Assembly (NCBI RefSeq): GCF_000011565.2
Contig: NC_005861.2
Span: forward strand, 868,001-932,000
Direction: 5' to 3'
Length of the DNA: 64,000 nt
Source: Candidatus Protochlamydia amoebophila UWE25
GTDB lineage: Bacteria; Chlamydiota; Chlamydiia; Chlamydiales; Parachlamydiaceae
A program made the position numbers and the translations under genes. Position 1 is the first letter of the stretch. Each line of letters opens with the position of its first letter. The notes beneath the pieces are model-generated. The model did no database searches and was not told where the DNA came from. It saw only the letters and a list, made by a program, of their open reading frames with translations. This document shows, piece by piece, positions 27,070-36,314 of the stretch.

Positions 27070-28302
27070 ATGAAATATATGCGAGTGAGTATATTTTTGT
27101 TGATTTCTATGATGAGTTATCTTTTTTCTCAAGAACAAGAGATTTTAACAAATGCAAAAGTTTCTACGGAAGACCAACATTTTAATATTGTCGTCGATGG
27201 CAATAACCGTTTTGCTTTTGCGTTATTACAACATTTAAACAAGCAATATAAAGGAAATATTGTTTGCTCTTCCTATAGTATTGCGTCTGGTTTATCTCGA
27301 TTAGCTCTTGGGGCAAAAGGGACAACATTAAATCAAATTCGGCAAATTTTAAATTATCCTATGAGTTTCAATCCTCTCATTGGTAGCTTAGATCAGTTTT
27401 TTGTTACCATCCCTAAAGAAAAAAATGGATCTCAAGTTTTTTTAGCAAATTCGGTTTGGTTACAAAAAGATGTATCAGTCATCCCTGCTTATCAATATGC
27501 CTATAAAAAAAATTTTTTTTCAGAACTTCAAAAAATTAACTTTAAAGAAAACTCTGTTAATAGTTTAAAAGAGATTAATGATTGGACTCTAAAACAGACA
27601 AATAATCGCATTCATAATATCGTCAGCCCTCAAGCATTTTCAGAAAATAATCAATTCATTTTGACGACAAGTTTTTATTTAAAAGGGACGTGGGGAAAAA
27701 TGTTTCCGGTAGGACAAACGACACATAAACCTTTTTATATCAACTCTAGCCAAGTTAGACAAGTAGATATGATGCATACTCTGGGTCAGTATCCAATTTT
27801 GATAACGGAAAAATTAACGATGATTGAAATTCCTTATTTAACGCAAGAAGGTACTACTCCTGATTTTTCCCTTGTTATTTTACTTCCTAAAGAGCAGATG
27901 GGATGGCAAACAATTCTTGAAGAATTAAATTTAGAAAACTGGAAAAATTGGACTAAAAATTTGATTCCTCAGAGCATCAAGCTTAGTTTGCCTCGTTTTA
28001 GAATAGAGCAAAAATTGCAATTAAACTCTGTTTTACAAGCGATGGGAGCCAAAGAGTTATTTACTCCACAAGCTGATTTAACGGGAATCACTAGAGAAAA
28101 ATTGCAACTTAATCACGCCATTCACAAAACGTTAATTCATGTTGCAGAAGAAGGAAGTGATTCAAAAGCTTGGGGGGTAAATATGGAAGAACCAGAAGAT
28201 TCTTCACTGCAAGAATTACTGATTGATCATCCTTTCTTTTTTTTGATTATCGAACGATCGACGCATTCTGTTTTGAGCATAGGGCGTGTTTTGCAGCCAT
28301 AA
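27070..28302 (+). CDS. Secreted serpin-family protein
   Basis: The 410 residues begin with a signal peptide (MRVSIFLLISMMSYLFS). The serpin fold is clear: NRFAFALLQHL, NIVCSSYSIASGLSRLALGAKGTT, a central KGTWGKMF, VDMMHTLGQYPI, IEIPYLTQEG, then LSLPRFRIEQK and the C-terminal FFFLIIERSTHSVLSIGRV. The reactive loop begins around residue 357 (HVAEEGSDSKAWGVNMEEPE). Inhibitory serpins have small residues such as Ala/Thr in this hinge; here Ser-Asp-Ser-Lys-Ala-Trp is unusual, so inhibition is uncertain. AAAGGT precedes ATG at 27070. It would be exported and might meet host or own proteases. Confidence 0.92.
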   Translation: MKYMRVSIFLLISMMSYLFSQEQEILTNAKVSTEDQHFNIVVDGNNRFAFALLQHLNKQYKGNIVCSSYSIASGLSRLALGAKGTTLNQIRQILNYPMSFNPLIGSLDQFFVTIPKEKNGSQVFLANSVWLQKDVSVIPAYQYAYKKNFFSELQKINFKENSVNSLKEINDWTLKQTNNRIHNIVSPQAFSENNQFILTTSFYLKGTWGKMFPVGQTTHKPFYINSSQVRQVDMMHTLGQYPILITEKLTMIEIPYLTQEGTTPDFSLVILLPKEQMGWQTILEELNLENWKNWTKNLIPQSIKLSLPRFRIEQKLQLNSVLQAMGAKELFTPQADLTGITREKLQLNHAIHKTLIHVAEEGSDSKAWGVNMEEPEDSSLQELLIDHPFFFLIIERSTHSVLSIGRVLQP

Positions 28303-28550
28303 TTTTTTTAAAAAAGGTATCACTATCCTTAAAAAGTTTTATTTATTATGATGAGAGAGATTTACGGTTGGTATAGGTAAGTCAACGATTGCGTCCAATG
28401 ATAATAAAAAGTTGTAAAGCTCATTGACTTTTTTGAAATGAGAAGAAATTTGATTAATTTCGAATCAGTCTTAAAAGTATCTCAACGGTATTTTTTGTTA
28501 ATAGAGATATTAATGATTTTACGACCCCATTTTAGGTTTTACCTTTTATT
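28303..28550. other. Short gap between serpin and phosphatase genes
   Basis: This is AT-rich DNA without a gene. The promoter of the phosphatase-desulfurase pair is probably here, but no clear -35/-10 pair can be chosen. Confidence 0.4.
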
Positions 28551-29330
28551 ATGGCTCTTCAAGCAATGTTCTATAAAACCTTAGTTTATGGCATCTCGGA
28601 TGTTGGTCTTGTTAGGCAAAATAATGAAGATTCTTGGGGACAAATTCTAGAAGATCATTTTTTTGTTTTAGCAGATGGAATGGGCGGACACCGTGCCGGC
28701 GAAGTTGCTTCAAAGGAAGCTGTCAGCCAACTTTGCGCAAAGTTTAAAGAAAAATTCAGTCGTTGCTCAAAAGATATCAAATCTTCTTTCGAAATGATCA
28801 AAGAATCCATTCAGGAAGTCAACTACAACATTTATAAAATGGGCCGCGAACAAGAGATACTTCGTGGAATGGGGACAACATTGTGCTGTGTTTGCCTACA
28901 TTCGGAAGGGGTGATTTTTGGACACGTAGGAGATAGTCGAATTTATCGATTGAGAGATAACAATTTAAAGCAAATTACTCAAGATCATTCTCTGCTTCGA
29001 GAACTTATTGAATTAGGTCAGTTAAGCGAACATCAAGCGTGCGAATTTGCTTATAAAAATATCATCACTAAGGCAATTGGTACAGGACCTTTTGTTGAAC
29101 CTTCCCTCAAAATAGATTCCATTGAAGTAGGTGATGTTATTTTGATGTGTACAGATGGATTGAGTGATTTATTAAGCATTCAAGACATTCAACAAATTTT
29201 ATCAGATACTCCTGATGATGAAGTTACCAAAAAATTGGTAAAAGTGGCGAAATCGAGAGGAGGACACGATAACATCACAGTTGTTGTTATTAAAGTTCAG
29301 GGAAAATATGAATCGGCGAGTCTATCTTGA
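28551..29330 (+). CDS. PP2C-type serine/threonine phosphatase
   Basis: The 259 residues have the PP2C/PPM metal-binding motifs: VRQNNEDSW, VLADGMGGHRAGEVAS, GHVGDSRIYRLRDN, MCTDGLSDLL and GGHDNITVVVI. This soluble manganese-dependent enzyme probably reverses Hanks-type kinases, which chlamydiae possess. The end overlaps the next gene by 23 bases, so both are co-transcribed. As I recall, the same neighbour pair (PP2C then NifS-like) exists in Chlamydia. Confidence 0.93.
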   Translation: MALQAMFYKTLVYGISDVGLVRQNNEDSWGQILEDHFFVLADGMGGHRAGEVASKEAVSQLCAKFKEKFSRCSKDIKSSFEMIKESIQEVNYNIYKMGREQEILRGMGTTLCCVCLHSEGVIFGHVGDSRIYRLRDNNLKQITQDHSLLRELIELGQLSEHQACEFAYKNIITKAIGTGPFVEPSLKIDSIEVGDVILMCTDGLSDLLSIQDIQQILSDTPDDEVTKKLVKVAKSRGGHDNITVVVIKVQGKYESASLS

Positions 29331-30450
29331 TTGCAATTCTAGCACCGCGATCGATCCTCGCGTTTTGAAAGTTCTGATCCAAGAACTTCAAGAAGAAGAG
29401 GGAAATCCTTCAAGCGTTCATTATCACGGGCAGTTCTGTCGCAAAAAATTAGAAGAAAGTCGTCAAATAATTGCTCGCTTTCTAAAAGTCAAACCACAAG
29501 AAATTATTTTCACTTCAGGCGGAACAGAAGGAGCTAATCTTCTTATTAAGGGAGTTCTTCAACATTTTTCTTTGGGGCAGATCATTTCATCAAATGTCGA
29601 ACATGCCTGCGTTGATGAAGTTTTGAAAAAAATGGAAAAACAAGGACATTCTGTCACGTTCCTTGAAACAGGTTCATGGGGTGCTGTAGATCCACAAAAA
29701 CTAAAAGAAGCTATTGGATCTCAAACGCGACTCATTACTTTAATGGCTGCTAATAACGAAACAGGCGTAAAAACAGATATAGAAGCTTGTGCTGCGATTG
29801 CTCAAGAGGCTCAAATCCCTTTTATTGTAGATGGGGTTGCCTTACTCGGAAAAGAAATGTTTAATATTCCTAAAGGGGTATCAGCCATGTTTTTTAGTGG
29901 CCACAAAGTGCATGTCCCTAAAGGAATCGGTTTTTGTTTTGTTCGACAAGGGTTAAAATTAATGCCTCAGATAATAGGAGGGGGCCAAGAGCAAAATCGT
30001 CGATCTGGAACAGAGAATTTAGCAGGTATTGTTGCTTTAGCAGAAGGCATTTCTATTTTATCGGAAAGCCAAGAAAAGATTACTAATCAATTACGCTCAA
30101 GACGAGATCAATTAGAAAAGGGATTGATCAATCAATTAGATCAGGTGATCATTAATGGCGATGCTCCCCGTATCGCCAACACTTCTAACTTATCATTTGT
30201 TGGTATTGATGGAGAAACACTCTTGATGCAGTTAGACATGCAAGGGATTTCTGTGAGTCATGGATCTGCTTGCTCATCAGGAGCTCTTGAACCCTCCCGT
30301 GTCCTGTTGAATATGGGTTTTTCTAATAAACGTGCAGGATCTGCGATTCGCTTTTCTGTGGGCCGTATGACAACAGAGGAGGATATTAAACAAACGATTC
30401 AAGTTCTTGTTAAAACTATCACGAAATTTAAATCCAATTCTTTTACTTAG
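29308..30450 (+). CDS. Cysteine desulfurase (NifS/IscS-like)
   Basis: This PLP enzyme takes sulfur from cysteine for iron-sulfur clusters or thio-modification. It has 380 residues from ATG at 29308 with AGGG upstream; in-frame codons before it lie inside the phosphatase gene. Motifs are YLDCNSSTAIDP, SGGTEGANLL, the PLP lysine in SGHKVHVPKGIGF, GGGQEQNRRSGTEN and the active-site cysteine loop SHGSACSSGALEPSRVL. The longer NifS/IscS-type loop around Cys is present. No scaffold gene is adjacent. Confidence 0.93.
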   Translation: MNRRVYLDCNSSTAIDPRVLKVLIQELQEEEGNPSSVHYHGQFCRKKLEESRQIIARFLKVKPQEIIFTSGGTEGANLLIKGVLQHFSLGQIISSNVEHACVDEVLKKMEKQGHSVTFLETGSWGAVDPQKLKEAIGSQTRLITLMAANNETGVKTDIEACAAIAQEAQIPFIVDGVALLGKEMFNIPKGVSAMFFSGHKVHVPKGIGFCFVRQGLKLMPQIIGGGQEQNRRSGTENLAGIVALAEGISILSESQEKITNQLRSRRDQLEKGLINQLDQVIINGDAPRIANTSNLSFVGIDGETLLMQLDMQGISVSHGSACSSGALEPSRVLLNMGFSNKRAGSAIRFSVGRMTTEEDIKQTIQVLVKTITKFKSNSFT

Positions 30451-30476
30451 ACATGTTGAGGCATTGAAACAGGAAT

Positions 30477-30788
30477 TTAGTGTGTTTGATTATCGGAAGG
30501 ATAAAAAAAAACTTTTTTCTTTCCTTCAGGAACAAGGCCTAACCCCTTCATTAAAGTAAGCTCTATCCAAGCTAGGTCGCTCTGACTATTAATTTGCCAT
30601 TTTAAATCTTGTTGTTTTTGAAGAGCTTTCTGTTTTTCATTTTGCAAATTGATTAGTTGTTTATTTAGAAGCAAGAAATCATGATTTTTCTTTTTCAAGC
30701 CGCTTTCGTACAAAATTGCGCACAAAAGCAAAAAAGCGATGACCCACCAAGAGCGGATAAAAATTTCTCTATAAAAGAAAGTTCGCAT
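30477..30788 (-). CDS. Small membrane-anchored coiled-coil protein (FtsB/FtsL-like layout)
   Basis: It has 103 residues from ATG at 30788, with GAAGG upstream; a TTG at 30800 would add four. A short basic N-terminus is followed by one membrane helix (WWVIAFLLLCAILYESGL) and a coiled coil (LLNKQLINLQNEKQKALQKQQ), ending LGLVPEGKKKVFF. This layout and ending resemble the divisome proteins FtsB/DivIC and FtsL. The identity is an inference from shape. It converges with the desulfurase gene. Confidence 0.65.
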   Translation of the reverse strand: MRTFFYREIFIRSWWVIAFLLLCAILYESGLKKKNHDFLLLNKQLINLQNEKQKALQKQQDLKWQINSQSDLAWIELTLMKGLGLVPEGKKKVFFYPSDNQTH

Positions 30789-30875
30789 CAATGCCTTCAA
30801 GAATGATAGTTAATGAACAGAGTTTATTTCTTTTGGAAGAGGTTTGTCAAATGATAAAACTTGCGTTGAGTCACT

Positions 30876-31382
30876 TTAGTTTCGTTCGTGTCTATTTTTA
30901 ACCCATCTAGTCCAAGCATATTTAAGTAAAAAAAGTGGGTGTTGAAAAAAATACTTAAAGGTTGCCCAATACGTAATTTGAGTAAGAGGTTTTTTAACTA
31001 AAGATTTTGTTTTTAAACCCTCGTTTATCCAGTCTCGATGAGGATTAAATAAGCTAGAAGGAAGTGCATCAATGGAAAAAAAGGCAATATCACTTGTTTC
31101 ATTTGATAGCTGAGGGGTTCCTTCTCTCAATTTGCAAAGAAAAACAAAAGTCAAGGTTGCTAAACGATTAATTGGTGTATATTCAGCAACCTGCCTCATG
31201 ACTTTGACCTTCAGATTGGTTTCTTCCCAAATTTCTCTCAAGACAGCATCAAAAGGCTTTTCTCCTATTTCAATTCCACCACCTGGAAGCACCCAAACTG
31301 GCACATCTTTTCTTTTAACCAATAAAATTTTTTTTTCAGTTTGATCTAAAACTATTCCTATTGCAGCAGGGAGCATGGGCAT
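30876..31382 (-). CDS. Nudix hydrolase
   Basis: This 168-residue protein has a full Nudix box (GGGIEIGEKPFDAVLREI then WEETNLK) near residues 35-57, preceded by VPVWVLPGG. It differs clearly from the Nudix protein at 23759-24247 and is not a tandem copy. The C-terminal part is basic (FLLKYAWTRWVKNRHERN). The substrate is unknown. It starts at ATG 31382, probably as a single gene, with the small coiled-coil gene 88 bases downstream. Confidence 0.88.
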   Translation of the reverse strand: MPMLPAAIGIVLDQTEKKILLVKRKDVPVWVLPGGGIEIGEKPFDAVLREIWEETNLKVKVMRQVAEYTPINRLATLTFVFLCKLREGTPQLSNETSDIAFFSIDALPSSLFNPHRDWINEGLKTKSLVKKPLTQITYWATFKYFFQHPLFLLKYAWTRWVKNRHERN

Positions 31383-31545
31383 ACACTTATCTTAGGTAAA
31401 TAAAAAATGTATATTTTATACTTTTGTTGAAAATATTACTAATTTGAATTGTTGTATTGACAGTTTTCCTCGTGGAATCAGGGAGAAAAGACAGCAAATA
31501 AATTTTCCTCTAGCAATATTGCGGTAAGGAGAAGTAACGATAGTA

Positions 31546-31572
31546 TTGACAAAAAGTATTGTTTTTTATAGT
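31546..31572 (+). promoter_or_regulatory. Candidate promoter of tRNA-Leu
   Basis: A perfect TTGACA at 31546-31551 and TATAGT at 31567-31572 lie 16 bases before the tRNA. The 15-base spacer is short for a standard promoter, so the exact -10 is uncertain. Confidence 0.5.
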
Positions 31573-31587
31573 CTTTATCATTCATCT

Positions 31588-31669
<82 letters not shown>

Positions 31670-31675
31670 TATTAC

Positions 31676-31709
31676 AGGACACTTTTTTAATTAGAAAGTG
31701 TCCTTTTTT
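31676..31709 (+). terminator. Rho-independent terminator after tRNA-Leu
   Basis: The 10-bp stem AGGACACTTT/AAAGTGTCCT (31676-31685 with 31695-31704) is followed by TTTTTT. It begins 7 bases after the tRNA. Confidence 0.92.
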
Positions 31710-32184
31710 ATTTTAAGCTACTTAAGTAGAATTAAAAATAGCTTTTTGCCTTCAAATTTTCAGTTTTAAAATATAAAATTTAGAGGCTGTCGTTTTTCCG
31801 CCCACTTTAGAACTATTAAAGTTTTCCTTTGTCTGACGAGCAAGGCCTAACCTCATGAAAAAATCTTAAAATAATTTATATAAACAAAAATTTTTACAAG
31901 GCTGGAACGACAATTTTAGCTTTAGTGTTAAAACTCTATGTCTTGCAAGCATAAAATTTTTATCGTCAACACTTCTTTAAATTTTTCTTTGCCAATAAAA
32001 TTTTTTTGTATATGTGTATGTTTTATACACCTCTAAAATTTATTTGATTCTAGGCTGAAAAATCATTTGTGCTAAGAATTTTAATTCTTCTAAAAGTTCT
32101 AAATCAATTACTCAAACCGTTGTTATTTTCAATTGCGTCATTTTAATAAATTTGTTCCAAAATTCGTTGAATTTAGGAGATAGG
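31710..32184. other. AT-rich gap, no gene seen
   Basis: I find no supported gene or RNA. Several short AT-rich inverted patterns (for example ataaaattttt) appear to be compositional. Confidence 0.4.
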
Positions 32185-32406
32185 ATGCCAGATTTATTTC
32201 CATTAGACTCTTACACTCCGTATCCCTTAATATTTTCTCCTCAAAATCATGCCAAATCAATGAAATTGCATTCATTTCCACGCGTCAAACGTAGCGCAGC
32301 ACAAAAATGTGACGGGGCAAAATGGTTACAAAAGGGGAGTCGATGTTCTTTTTTGCACAATGGGGAAATAGCGGAAATTTTAAATAGAAAAGGGACGCTT
32401 TGTTAA
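32185..32406 (+). CDS. Possible small protein, 73 residues
   Basis: ATG at 32185 is preceded by AGGAG with five-base spacing, the best evidence that this is real. The product is basic and proline-rich (MPDLFPLDSYTPYPLIFSPQ), with three cysteines and no known domain. A second short frame, 32426-32536 (MSLSRQGHLITLGEAINCAK..., 36 residues), follows; the two could be pieces of one decayed gene. The function is unknown. Confidence 0.4.
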   Translation: MPDLFPLDSYTPYPLIFSPQNHAKSMKLHSFPRVKRSAAQKCDGAKWLQKGSRCSFLHNGEIAEILNRKGTLC

Positions 32407-32680
32407 AGAAAAAATTTATTATAAGATGAGTTTATCACGACAGGGGCATTTGATTACGCTAGGCGAAGCAATAAATTGTGCCAAAACTTTCAATGTCGAG
32501 GCCGGCCTATTTCTTCCTGGCTTGACTACATCTTAAAGGTAAATTTATTTTTTTGTTCTCTTCTATTGATGTTGAAGAGAGGTTTTTCAGCATCGATAGT
32601 TATATTAATTATTTGATGGATTTTTTCATTTGAACGCGTTATATCAAAGTTTTTTAGAGATTAATTGCTTATAAGGGATT

Positions 32681-34078
32681 ATGGAAGAAATTAAAACAGA
32701 TATCGTTATTATTGGATCAGGGCCTGCAGGACAAAAAGCTGCGATTCAAGCCGCTAAGTTAGGAAAAAATGTCATTGTAATTGAAAAAGAGCCTGAATTA
32801 GGTGGTGCTTGTTTATACTCGGGAACTATTCCCTCTAAAACTTTTAGAGAAGCTGTTGTTGATTTAACCCGCTTCCATGATCGTCATTTTGCAGGAAAAG
32901 ACTATATTCTTCCGAATGTCACGATTGATGAACTCAATGTTCGCCTTCATACCGTCATTAATGAAGAACGGAACATTATCACGAGGCAATTTAAAAAAAA
33001 TAGCATTCGTGTTATTCAAGGATCAGCAAGATTTGAAAATCAACACACTTTAATTGTTGTCGATAATGATTTTCGGCTTAAATATCAAATCAAAGCAACA
33101 AGTTTTATTATCGCAACAGGCTCTAATCCTCGCAATCCTCCTGATGTTCCATTTGATCAACAAGTAATTTTAGATTCTACTACCTTGCTTGGCATCGGCC
33201 GAGTTCCTAAAAGCATGATTGTCTTGGGAGGAGGGATTATTGGATCAGAGTATGCAAGCTTTTTTGCAGCTCTTGGAACAGAAGTCACAGTGATCGATCG
33301 AAAAGATCATATGCTTCCTTTGTTAGACGCAGAAATCGGCATTCATTTACAAACAGCTTTGACAGATATCGGATTAAAATTCTTAGGAAAAAAAGAACCT
33401 GTAGAAATTTCAAGAGTAGAAGACCACGCTTATGTCAAATTCAAAGATGGTTCTTCTCTAGAAGCAGATGTTTTACTTTATGCATTGGGGCGACTTGCCA
33501 ACATCGAAGCTTTACACGTCGAAAATACAGGAATCATCGTTGATGCGAAAGGCTATATTCCTGTGAATGCCTTATTCCAAACGGTAATTCCCCATATTTA
33601 TGCGGTGGGAGACGTCATTGGAGGCCCATGTTTAGCCTCGACAAGTATGGAACAAGGACGTTTGGCTGCTCGCCATGCTTGTGGCGTTCAAACGCATCAT
33701 TTTCCGACTTTTTATCCTGTGGGAATTTATACTATTCCTGAAATTTCAAGCTGCGGTTATACAGAAGAAGAATTAAAAGCGTGGGGATTTCATTATGAAG
33801 TGGGAAGAGCTCATTATTATGAAATTGCCCGTAGCCATATCGCTGGTAGCAATACAGGACTTTTTAAAATTCTTTTTCATGCCGAAACCTTAGAAATTTT
33901 AGGGGTTCATGTCATTGGTCGAAATGCCACAGAGGTGATTCACATTGGTCAGATGGGAATCAGTTTTCGAGCCCATATCGATTATTTTATTGATCACGTT
34001 TTTAACTATCCGACTTATGCTGAAGGGTATAGAGTAGCTGCATTAAACGGAGTAAATAAAATTAAATTTAAAAAATAA
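32681..34078 (+). CDS. sthA: Soluble pyridine nucleotide transhydrogenase (SthA-like flavoprotein)
   Basis: The 465 residues of this FAD enzyme show IIGSGPAGQKAAIQAA for FAD, CLYSGTIPSKTFREAV with only one of the two redox cysteines of classical disulfide reductases (typical of SthA), IVLGGGIIGSEYASFFAALG for NAD(P), YAVGDVIGGPCLAS, and the SthA-like end YTIPEISSCG...FNYPTYAEGYRVAALNG. It interconverts NADH and NADPH in the cytoplasm. ATG at 32681. Other family members such as mercuric reductase have CxxxxC and are excluded. Confidence 0.92.
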   Translation: MEEIKTDIVIIGSGPAGQKAAIQAAKLGKNVIVIEKEPELGGACLYSGTIPSKTFREAVVDLTRFHDRHFAGKDYILPNVTIDELNVRLHTVINEERNIITRQFKKNSIRVIQGSARFENQHTLIVVDNDFRLKYQIKATSFIIATGSNPRNPPDVPFDQQVILDSTTLLGIGRVPKSMIVLGGGIIGSEYASFFAALGTEVTVIDRKDHMLPLLDAEIGIHLQTALTDIGLKFLGKKEPVEISRVEDHAYVKFKDGSSLEADVLLYALGRLANIEALHVENTGIIVDAKGYIPVNALFQTVIPHIYAVGDVIGGPCLASTSMEQGRLAARHACGVQTHHFPTFYPVGIYTIPEISSCGYTEEELKAWGFHYEVGRAHYYEIARSHIAGSNTGLFKILFHAETLEILGVHVIGRNATEVIHIGQMGISFRAHIDYFIDHVFNYPTYAEGYRVAALNGVNKIKFKK

Positions 34079-34242
34079 TTGAATTTAACTCTTTGATAAA
34101 CGCATTTGGTTTTTTTATATTTGTTTTTTCTCCTTGAAATTCCACCTATTTACTGGCATCTTAAAACCTCAACGAAAATTAAACTGAACTTCGAATAAAA
34201 ACTTCAGATTTTGAAGATTAAAGTCTATGAAGGTAGGCCTAA

Positions 34243-34737
34243 ATGAACGATGCAGATAAAACTTCTCAAGAATCTAATCAAAACGATTCAAAAGAAAACA
34301 TTGTTTATAAAAAGCCAGAATTTATCCTTATTGATGATAGAAAAGGTGGACAAAGTCAAACTCATTATGATTCTGATGGTAATCCTACCAATGATACAGA
34401 ATCTTTAACATCGCAACGCCCTTTTCCATTACGGTTCCTTTGCTTTTTAGGTGTTGTTTTTTGCCTTGTATTTGGTTTAGGGCTATTAGTAATTGCCAGT
34501 TTGGCTACTTTAGGCGCATTGGTTTTTCTTTTACAAAATCAAGAATTGAACCAAAGCGTAGCGACGCTATGGAAATTGTATGTCAATGTTGTCATAGCTG
34601 GATTGGGCTGTGTCATTGGCGTGTTTAATCCAGCGATAGGAATTGGATTAATGGCTGTTTATTTCTCTCTTTCTGGCGAGCATTCAAGTAGTGATTTCTT
34701 AAAGAATATCCTTAAACGTTTTTTTAAATTAAATTAA
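34243..34737 (+). CDS. Unrecognised membrane protein, 164 residues
   Basis: The first 65 residues are polar and probably disordered (DDRKGGQSQTHYDSDGNPTN). They are followed by about three hydrophobic segments (FLCFLGVVFCLVFGLGLLVI, ATLGALVFLL and VVIAGLGCVIGVFNPAIGIG), and the end is basic. AGGTAGG precedes ATG at 34243. No family is recognised. Paired hydrophobic segments occur in chlamydial inclusion-membrane proteins, but the evidence is too thin to call one. Confidence 0.65.
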   Translation: MNDADKTSQESNQNDSKENIVYKKPEFILIDDRKGGQSQTHYDSDGNPTNDTESLTSQRPFPLRFLCFLGVVFCLVFGLGLLVIASLATLGALVFLLQNQELNQSVATLWKLYVNVVIAGLGCVIGVFNPAIGIGLMAVYFSLSGEHSSSDFLKNILKRFFKLN

Positions 34738-34935
34738 TATTATCTTAAAAAATTAATTTTTGGGCTTTCCTTTCCATTTTACATTTAAACCAACTTCTTC
34801 TCCAAACTTGCTAACTCATTTGGTTTGCCAGATCTTTTTTAGCCTGTTTGGCATTCTATTTGCAATCCCAGGTTAAAAGACATTGATTCGCTACAACGAA
34901 ATGTATGAAAAATCTATTAGTTAAATTTAAAAATC

Positions 34936-34972
34936 ATTAATTAATAAAATATTTAATATTTTATTAATTAAT
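34936..34972. repeat. Perfect 37-bp palindrome upstream of the 402-residue gene
   Basis: The arms ATTAATTAATAAAATATT (34936-34953) and their exact complement (34955-34972) flank one central T. They lie about 75 bases before the ATG of the 402-residue gene, inside an AT-only stretch. The element could be a protein-binding site, a transcript hairpin or a cruciform. No T run follows directly. The rest of 34738-35047 shows no gene. Confidence 0.85.
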
Positions 34973-35047
34973 ATTTTAAATATAATAAATAATTATTACT
35001 TAATATTAATTATAGTTGATTTTATAATTAATTTATTAAGGGGGATT

Positions 35048-36256
35048 ATGTTAACAGGAGATTATAATCATAGGCCAATTTCTATTCGTTCGCCTGAACT
35101 TTCTTCTAATTCAGCAAATCCTAACGCATCTCAAGAATCACAGACCGCTGAAAAAGGTGTTGAACAGGTAGGAAAAGAAGAGAATAAAGAAAAAAAAATA
35201 GGAGAAGTGTCGCAGTTTGTTGACACGCATAAAATGCGGCAAAATATTATCAATTTTCAAACAACTTTAAGTGAAATTCTTGTCACTGATATGGAAAATG
35301 CTCCTTTATTAGCAAAAGAAATGGCTTTAAATCCCACACAATTTAACACTTTTATCAACACAGCAATTGTTGATATTCCTCTTAGTGAGGCTGCTGCTAA
35401 ATCTCCCATTAATTATAAAAAAATGCTCAATTCAATCGATTCATATAAGGAAAAATTGGGAGCGAAAAGCGATGAAACAAGGCCTGATTTAAAATTAAAT
35501 GAAACGTTCTTGTTTTTTTCTATGAATATTATTCGCAATTTTGTTAGCAAAGCCCTAAGAAACAGCTGGGCTCCTTCTACTTTATGGAATTTGGTGGGAA
35601 AAAAAATTGGCTTAAAGGACGAAGGAATGAACAAATACGAGTATATTTCACTGATGGTACAAGGATGTGCAAAAGTAAAAGATAATTTGGATGAAATTAA
35701 GCGCCGTTTAATCGAGGATGATAGTCCCCATCAATTTGTGCAAGAAATCAGCGGTTTATATATCCATACTGGACTTAACTCTGCTCAAACTTTGATAGAA
35801 AGCATAGAAGGGACTTTGAAAATCTTAGAAGAGCAGTTTGCTTATCATGAATCACAAGGAACTCTAGAAGATTTTTTTAATGAAGCTTTTGACGACGGTA
35901 ATATTTGTTTTGAAGCACGTGCTAGGCATCTGCAAGAATATGCCATCACACAACTCACAGAAAAAGGGGTTGAAATTGCAGATATTAAGCTGATTTTAGA
36001 TTATACAAAAGAAAGTACATTCGAAAAAATTTTTGAAGAAGAGATAAAGGTCTTTAGAGAAAAGAAAATCCGTGAAGGGAGTTTAAGCAGCGTAGATACC
36101 CCAAAAGCAGATGAATTTGAAGATTATTTGGTAGAAGAAAGAAAGATTTATGAAATCGAAGGAAAAGATAGTATGGAAGAAATCCGTCCATTTAGACAAG
36201 CAGATGTAGAACGATTAATCGCTTACTTTAGAGACGAAATCATGATTTTAGAATAA
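35048..36256 (+). CDS. Unrecognised 402-residue protein
   Basis: An excellent ribosome-binding site (AAGGGGGATT) precedes ATG at 35048. The first 60 residues are Ser/Asn/Glu-rich and disordered-looking (SPELSSNSANPNASQESQTA). The rest is predominantly helical and acidic (FEKIFEEEIKVFREKKIREG), with no membrane helix or signal peptide. Such a flexible head with a helical body fits a type III secreted protein but is not proof. No domain is recognised. It converges with clpB. Confidence 0.7.
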   Translation: MLTGDYNHRPISIRSPELSSNSANPNASQESQTAEKGVEQVGKEENKEKKIGEVSQFVDTHKMRQNIINFQTTLSEILVTDMENAPLLAKEMALNPTQFNTFINTAIVDIPLSEAAAKSPINYKKMLNSIDSYKEKLGAKSDETRPDLKLNETFLFFSMNIIRNFVSKALRNSWAPSTLWNLVGKKIGLKDEGMNKYEYISLMVQGCAKVKDNLDEIKRRLIEDDSPHQFVQEISGLYIHTGLNSAQTLIESIEGTLKILEEQFAYHESQGTLEDFFNEAFDDGNICFEARARHLQEYAITQLTEKGVEIADIKLILDYTKESTFEKIFEEEIKVFREKKIREGSLSSVDTPKADEFEDYLVEERKIYEIEGKDSMEEIRPFRQADVERLIAYFRDEIMILE

Positions 36257-36304
36257 AAAAAAGATTGTCTACAAACTTCTTCTTAATCGAGGCTTGTAGA
36301 CAAT
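36256..36304 (-). terminator. Rho-independent terminator of clpB
   Basis: On the minus strand, ATTGTCTACAA and TTGTAGACAAT (36264-36274 and 36294-36304) form a perfect 11-bp stem followed by a T-rich tract (36256-36263 as read on this strand). It lies between the convergent stop codons. In the other direction no T run follows closely. Confidence 0.85.
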
Positions 36305-36314
36305 AGGGAAATAT

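Noticed and set aside
36264-36304. Terminator of the plus-strand 402-residue gene
   Set aside because: The T run lies on the clpB side only, so the hairpin is assigned to clpB; weak two-way action cannot be excluded.
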